This document shows, piece after piece, positions 32,964 to 34,969 of a stretch of DNA of 34,969 nt; the first letter of the stretch is position 1, and each line of letters begins with the position of its first letter. This DNA comes from JAEZKC01 sp046538945 (GTDB taxonomy: Bacteria; Fibrobacterota; Chitinivibrionia; Chitinivibrionales; Chitinispirillaceae). A program made the translations under genes and the position numbers. The notes below the pieces were generated by a model. That model made no database searches and had not been told where the DNA came from. It saw only the letters and a program-made list of their open reading frames with translations. The DNA lies in assembly GCA_046538945.1 (NCBI GenBank), contig JBKHHW010000017.1, forward strand, positions 1 through 34,969, given 5' to 3'.

Positions 32964-34382
32964 TCAGGAATCTTCATCTTCGGAGAAGATATTAGCCGGG
33001 TCAAGCGCTTCGGGAAAGAACGTGCCGAAAACCTCATCCTTGTCCGCTTCGCCGGGAATTACCAGTTCCCCGTTGTCATCCTCAAGCACCGAAGCCTCCA
33101 CATAGCTGCCGGTTTCCTGGGCAAGGTCATCCAGATGCGGGTCGAACGCTTCGGGGGTGAGCATCCAGCCCTTTGCTCCGTATCCGCTTTTGTTTTCGTA
33201 GTTGTCCTTCCTGTTTTCCTTGAATTCCACTTCCATTGCTGAAATGCCGGAAAGTGTGTCGCAACCGCCAGAGCCGATATTGTCCATGATGACAAACTGG
33301 GACCGGGTTTCTCTTAAGTCCTGAATCTCGTACGCCTTCCCTCTTCCGTGAAACAGATTGTTCTGAACTATTCCGGAGGTTCCCTGCTCCATATACATAG
33401 CCGAGACGTTCTCGTTTTCTCCGCGGATTATCGTGTTTTCCTGGATGAAAAGGTTGCTTGCGGCATGAAGCATCTCTTTGGAGGAGCGGGCGGTTACGGC
33501 GGCTTCTTCGCATCTTACAATACAGTTGTTGATTACCGTATGGCCTGCCCCGTTTACGGTTACTCCTCTGGCACTGTCAACAATCCGGTTGTCTTCCACC
33601 ATCGAACAGCTTCCGCTCAGAAGAAAAATGGAGTCCTGTTTGCACTTGCTTATGAGATTTCCCCTTATCTGAGTATCGCCGCATTTGACAACTATACCCG
33701 CCGAGGAGCATCTGTCGATCTTGTTGTATTCGACTATATGACCGCTTTCAAGTCCGCTTACATCACTGCTTCCAAGAAGAACGGCACAATCATAACTGCT
33801 GAAACTGTTTCGTCTGAATATATGGTTCTTGAGCGGATTGCCGCCCTCCGTGTCTCCTTCGGAAACCATCAGGCCTACGGTGGCGTTTTCAGGGGTTACC
33901 TGATCCTTGCGTTCACGGGACTGTATGAAACTGCAGTTCTCGACCAGATTGAATCTTCCTCCGGCTCCTCCGAAATAAAAGGTGCAGGACGCTTTATCAT
34001 GTGAGCCGCAGTTCATGAACCGAAGAGAGTGGAAACGGTTCCTGCGGCAGTTGCCTATAACTGAAACGGCTCCGGTGGGAGCATTTTTGAATATCAGCCC
34101 TGAAACAACCAGGTCTGAAGTGTCGTAGAAATACCAGCATGAACCCTCTATGGTAACTTCACCTTCAGATTCGGCACAGATGTGAACAGGTAGTTTTGCG
34201 GTTCCTGAAATTTCTATGGTCTGATCTTCGCTGTATATACCGCGCTTTAGAACGATAGTTCCTCCGGGTGAAACTTTCCTCAAAGCTGCGGAAAGGGAGG
34301 AAAAGGGCTTTGCAAAGGTTCCTTCCGATTCGCTTGAATCAGGGGAAACCCACATGATTCTGGGATCTTCTCTATCAAACAT
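32964..34382 (-). CDS. Right-handed parallel beta-helix repeat protein
   Basis: 472 aa. After WVSPDSSESEGTFAKPFSSLSAAL and SPGGTIVLKRGIYSE (the DUF1565-type opening) come successive beta-helix rungs: HICAESEGEVTIEGSCW, FHSLRFMNCGS, NHIFRRNSFSSYDCAVLL, GHIVEYNKIDRCSSAGIVV, TQIRGNLISKCKQDSIFLL, SMVEDNRIVDSARGVTV, and FIQENTIIRGENENV. The C-terminal 100 residues are acidic (many Asp/Glu). Such folds occur in pectate lyases and other polysaccharide-binding proteins, but I see no catalytic motif. There is no signal peptide at the ATG (AAGGA is upstream), so it is either cytoplasmic or exported by another route. It lies 24 nt downstream of the GerW-type gene. Confidence 0.82.
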   Translation of the reverse strand: MFDREDPRIMWVSPDSSESEGTFAKPFSSLSAALRKVSPGGTIVLKRGIYSEDQTIEISGTAKLPVHICAESEGEVTIEGSCWYFYDTSDLVVSGLIFKNAPTGAVSVIGNCRRNRFHSLRFMNCGSHDKASCTFYFGGAGGRFNLVENCSFIQSRERKDQVTPENATVGLMVSEGDTEGGNPLKNHIFRRNSFSSYDCAVLLGSSDVSGLESGHIVEYNKIDRCSSAGIVVKCGDTQIRGNLISKCKQDSIFLLSGSCSMVEDNRIVDSARGVTVNGAGHTVINNCIVRCEEAAVTARSSKEMLHAASNLFIQENTIIRGENENVSAMYMEQGTSGIVQNNLFHGRGKAYEIQDLRETRSQFVIMDNIGSGGCDTLSGISAMEVEFKENRKDNYENKSGYGAKGWMLTPEAFDPHLDDLAQETGSYVEASVLEDDNGELVIPGEADKDEVFGTFFPEALDPANIFSEDEDS

Positions 34383-34406
34383 TAACCGTTATTCCTTGTA
34401 CTGTTT

Positions 34407-34778
34407 TCAATCGTTGTCTTCGCAAGACATTTCGTCTTTTTTCTTTAAATATTTGGAGATTTTTTTGAACAGTTCGGGTGCGAGGGACAGCAGCTGGCTT
34501 AGCGAAGGCTCAGTAGAATCAAGCGAGTGGACATTGACGCCGTCCGGCCCAATGGAGATAAAGGCGATAGGGGTGACATTCACACCGCCTCCCGTACCCG
34601 CACCAGAGCTGCTGCTTTCATCCTTGCCTCCACCCCCCGCGGCAAAGCCTATGGACACCTTGGATACGGGAATGAGAGTGATCTCTCCGGCCTTGATGGG
34701 TTCCCCGACAACGGTTTCGGTCTTGGCGATGTACTGAATATGATCCAGTGCTGTTTTGATCACATCGGAAAGGGCCAT
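34407..34778 (-). CDS. GerW/YtfJ-family protein
   Basis: 123 aa. The core pattern is VVGEPIKAGEITLIPVSKVSIGFAAGGG, a Gly/Ser-rich loop, GGGVNVTPIAFISIGPDGVNVHSL, then a lysine-rich C-terminal helix. This is the family first met as a Bacillus spore protein needed for germination, but it is widespread in non-sporulating bacteria, where its job is unknown. The ATG follows a strong AAGGAGGT. No signal peptide or membrane helix is visible. It precedes the beta-helix gene and is probably co-transcribed with it. Confidence 0.9.
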   Translation of the reverse strand: MALSDVIKTALDHIQYIAKTETVVGEPIKAGEITLIPVSKVSIGFAAGGGGKDESSSSGAGTGGGVNVTPIAFISIGPDGVNVHSLDSTEPSLSQLLSLAPELFKKISKYLKKKDEMSCEDND

Positions 34779-34839
34779 TTCTCACAACCTCCTTGTTTCG
34801 GATAGCGCCGGTAGTCCGGTTCCGGCACTGAAAAGAGTT

Positions 34840-34867
34840 AATATAGTAATATACATCCACGGTTCAA
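34840..34867 (-). promoter_or_regulatory. Sigma-70-type promoter for the GerW-like gene
   Basis: Minus strand TTGAAC (34867-34862), a 16-nt spacer, and TATATT (34845-34840), about 60 nt upstream of the ATG. A small hairpin (GCCGG/CCGGC, 34807-34826) lies in the leader. The rest of the window to 34969 shows no gene to me. Confidence 0.5.
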
Positions 34868-34969
34868 ACACCGGTATACCTCAGGGGACACCATATTCAG
34901 GACTGACTTTTATTTTGGAAATGGCATTTGGCAGATCCGGGTACTCTGACTCTCCCGGGCTGCTCCGGT

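Overview
The window is about 35 kb of gene-dense bacterial chromosome, with roughly balanced base composition by eye. Most genes are housekeeping or signalling genes. A Gram-negative cell envelope is indicated by several lipoprotein signals, a CsgG-type protein, a predicted outer-membrane barrel and type IV prepilin-like genes. I could not assign a species. The mix of a divergent RpoD-type sigma factor, a class II (B12-dependent) ribonucleotide reductase, a GerW/YtfJ-family protein in an envelope of this kind, and PilV/PilW/PilX-like proteins would fit Fibrobacterota/Chitinivibrionia-like or neighbouring phyla, but that is only an inference. I saw no insertion sequences, phage genes, CRISPR arrays, tRNAs or rRNAs.

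Layout. Positions 1-8002 (minus strand) hold a sigma factor, a diguanylate cyclase, aroE, aroA and a SWIM-SNF2 helicase that runs off the left edge. The last four are tightly packed (aroE starts 1 nt after the cyclase stop; aroA overlaps aroE by 4 nt). Positions 8196-11848 (minus) hold mgtE and two secreted proteins of unknown function. A CsgG-family gene (12150-13100, plus) faces a three-gene minus-strand operon: GNAT acetyltransferase, DUF695-like lipoprotein, HipA-like kinase. That operon has the best promoter in the window (TTGAAT-N17-TATAAT). Next come lysA and nrdJ (minus). prfB follows on the plus strand with its classical programmed +1 frameshift, then a YkgJ-type and a Nif3-type protein.

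Positions 21968-29603 hold a small P-loop kinase (minus), then on the plus strand a histidine kinase, a single-domain response regulator, a receiver-GAF-histidine kinase, rpe, an S41 peptidase lipoprotein and an RNA uracil-5 methyltransferase. From 29739 a promoter leads into an unknown membrane protein, a stretch that looks like a broken small gene, and three prepilin-like genes. The right end (minus) has a GerW/YtfJ-family protein followed by a beta-helix protein.

How the genes fit together. aroE and aroA are two shikimate-pathway steps in one operon with a c-di-GMP enzyme. The two kinases and the lone receiver probably form one branched phosphorelay. The prepilin-like genes look like the minor-pilin part of a type IV pilus or type II secretion system whose core genes lie elsewhere. 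The points most worth a second look are the sigma factor's altered -35-recognition helix, the NrdR-like box upstream of nrdJ, the partnerless HipA-like kinase operon, the kinase/receiver/kinase cassette and the broken-frame region at 30325-30662. I did not find a clearly new defence or mobile system.
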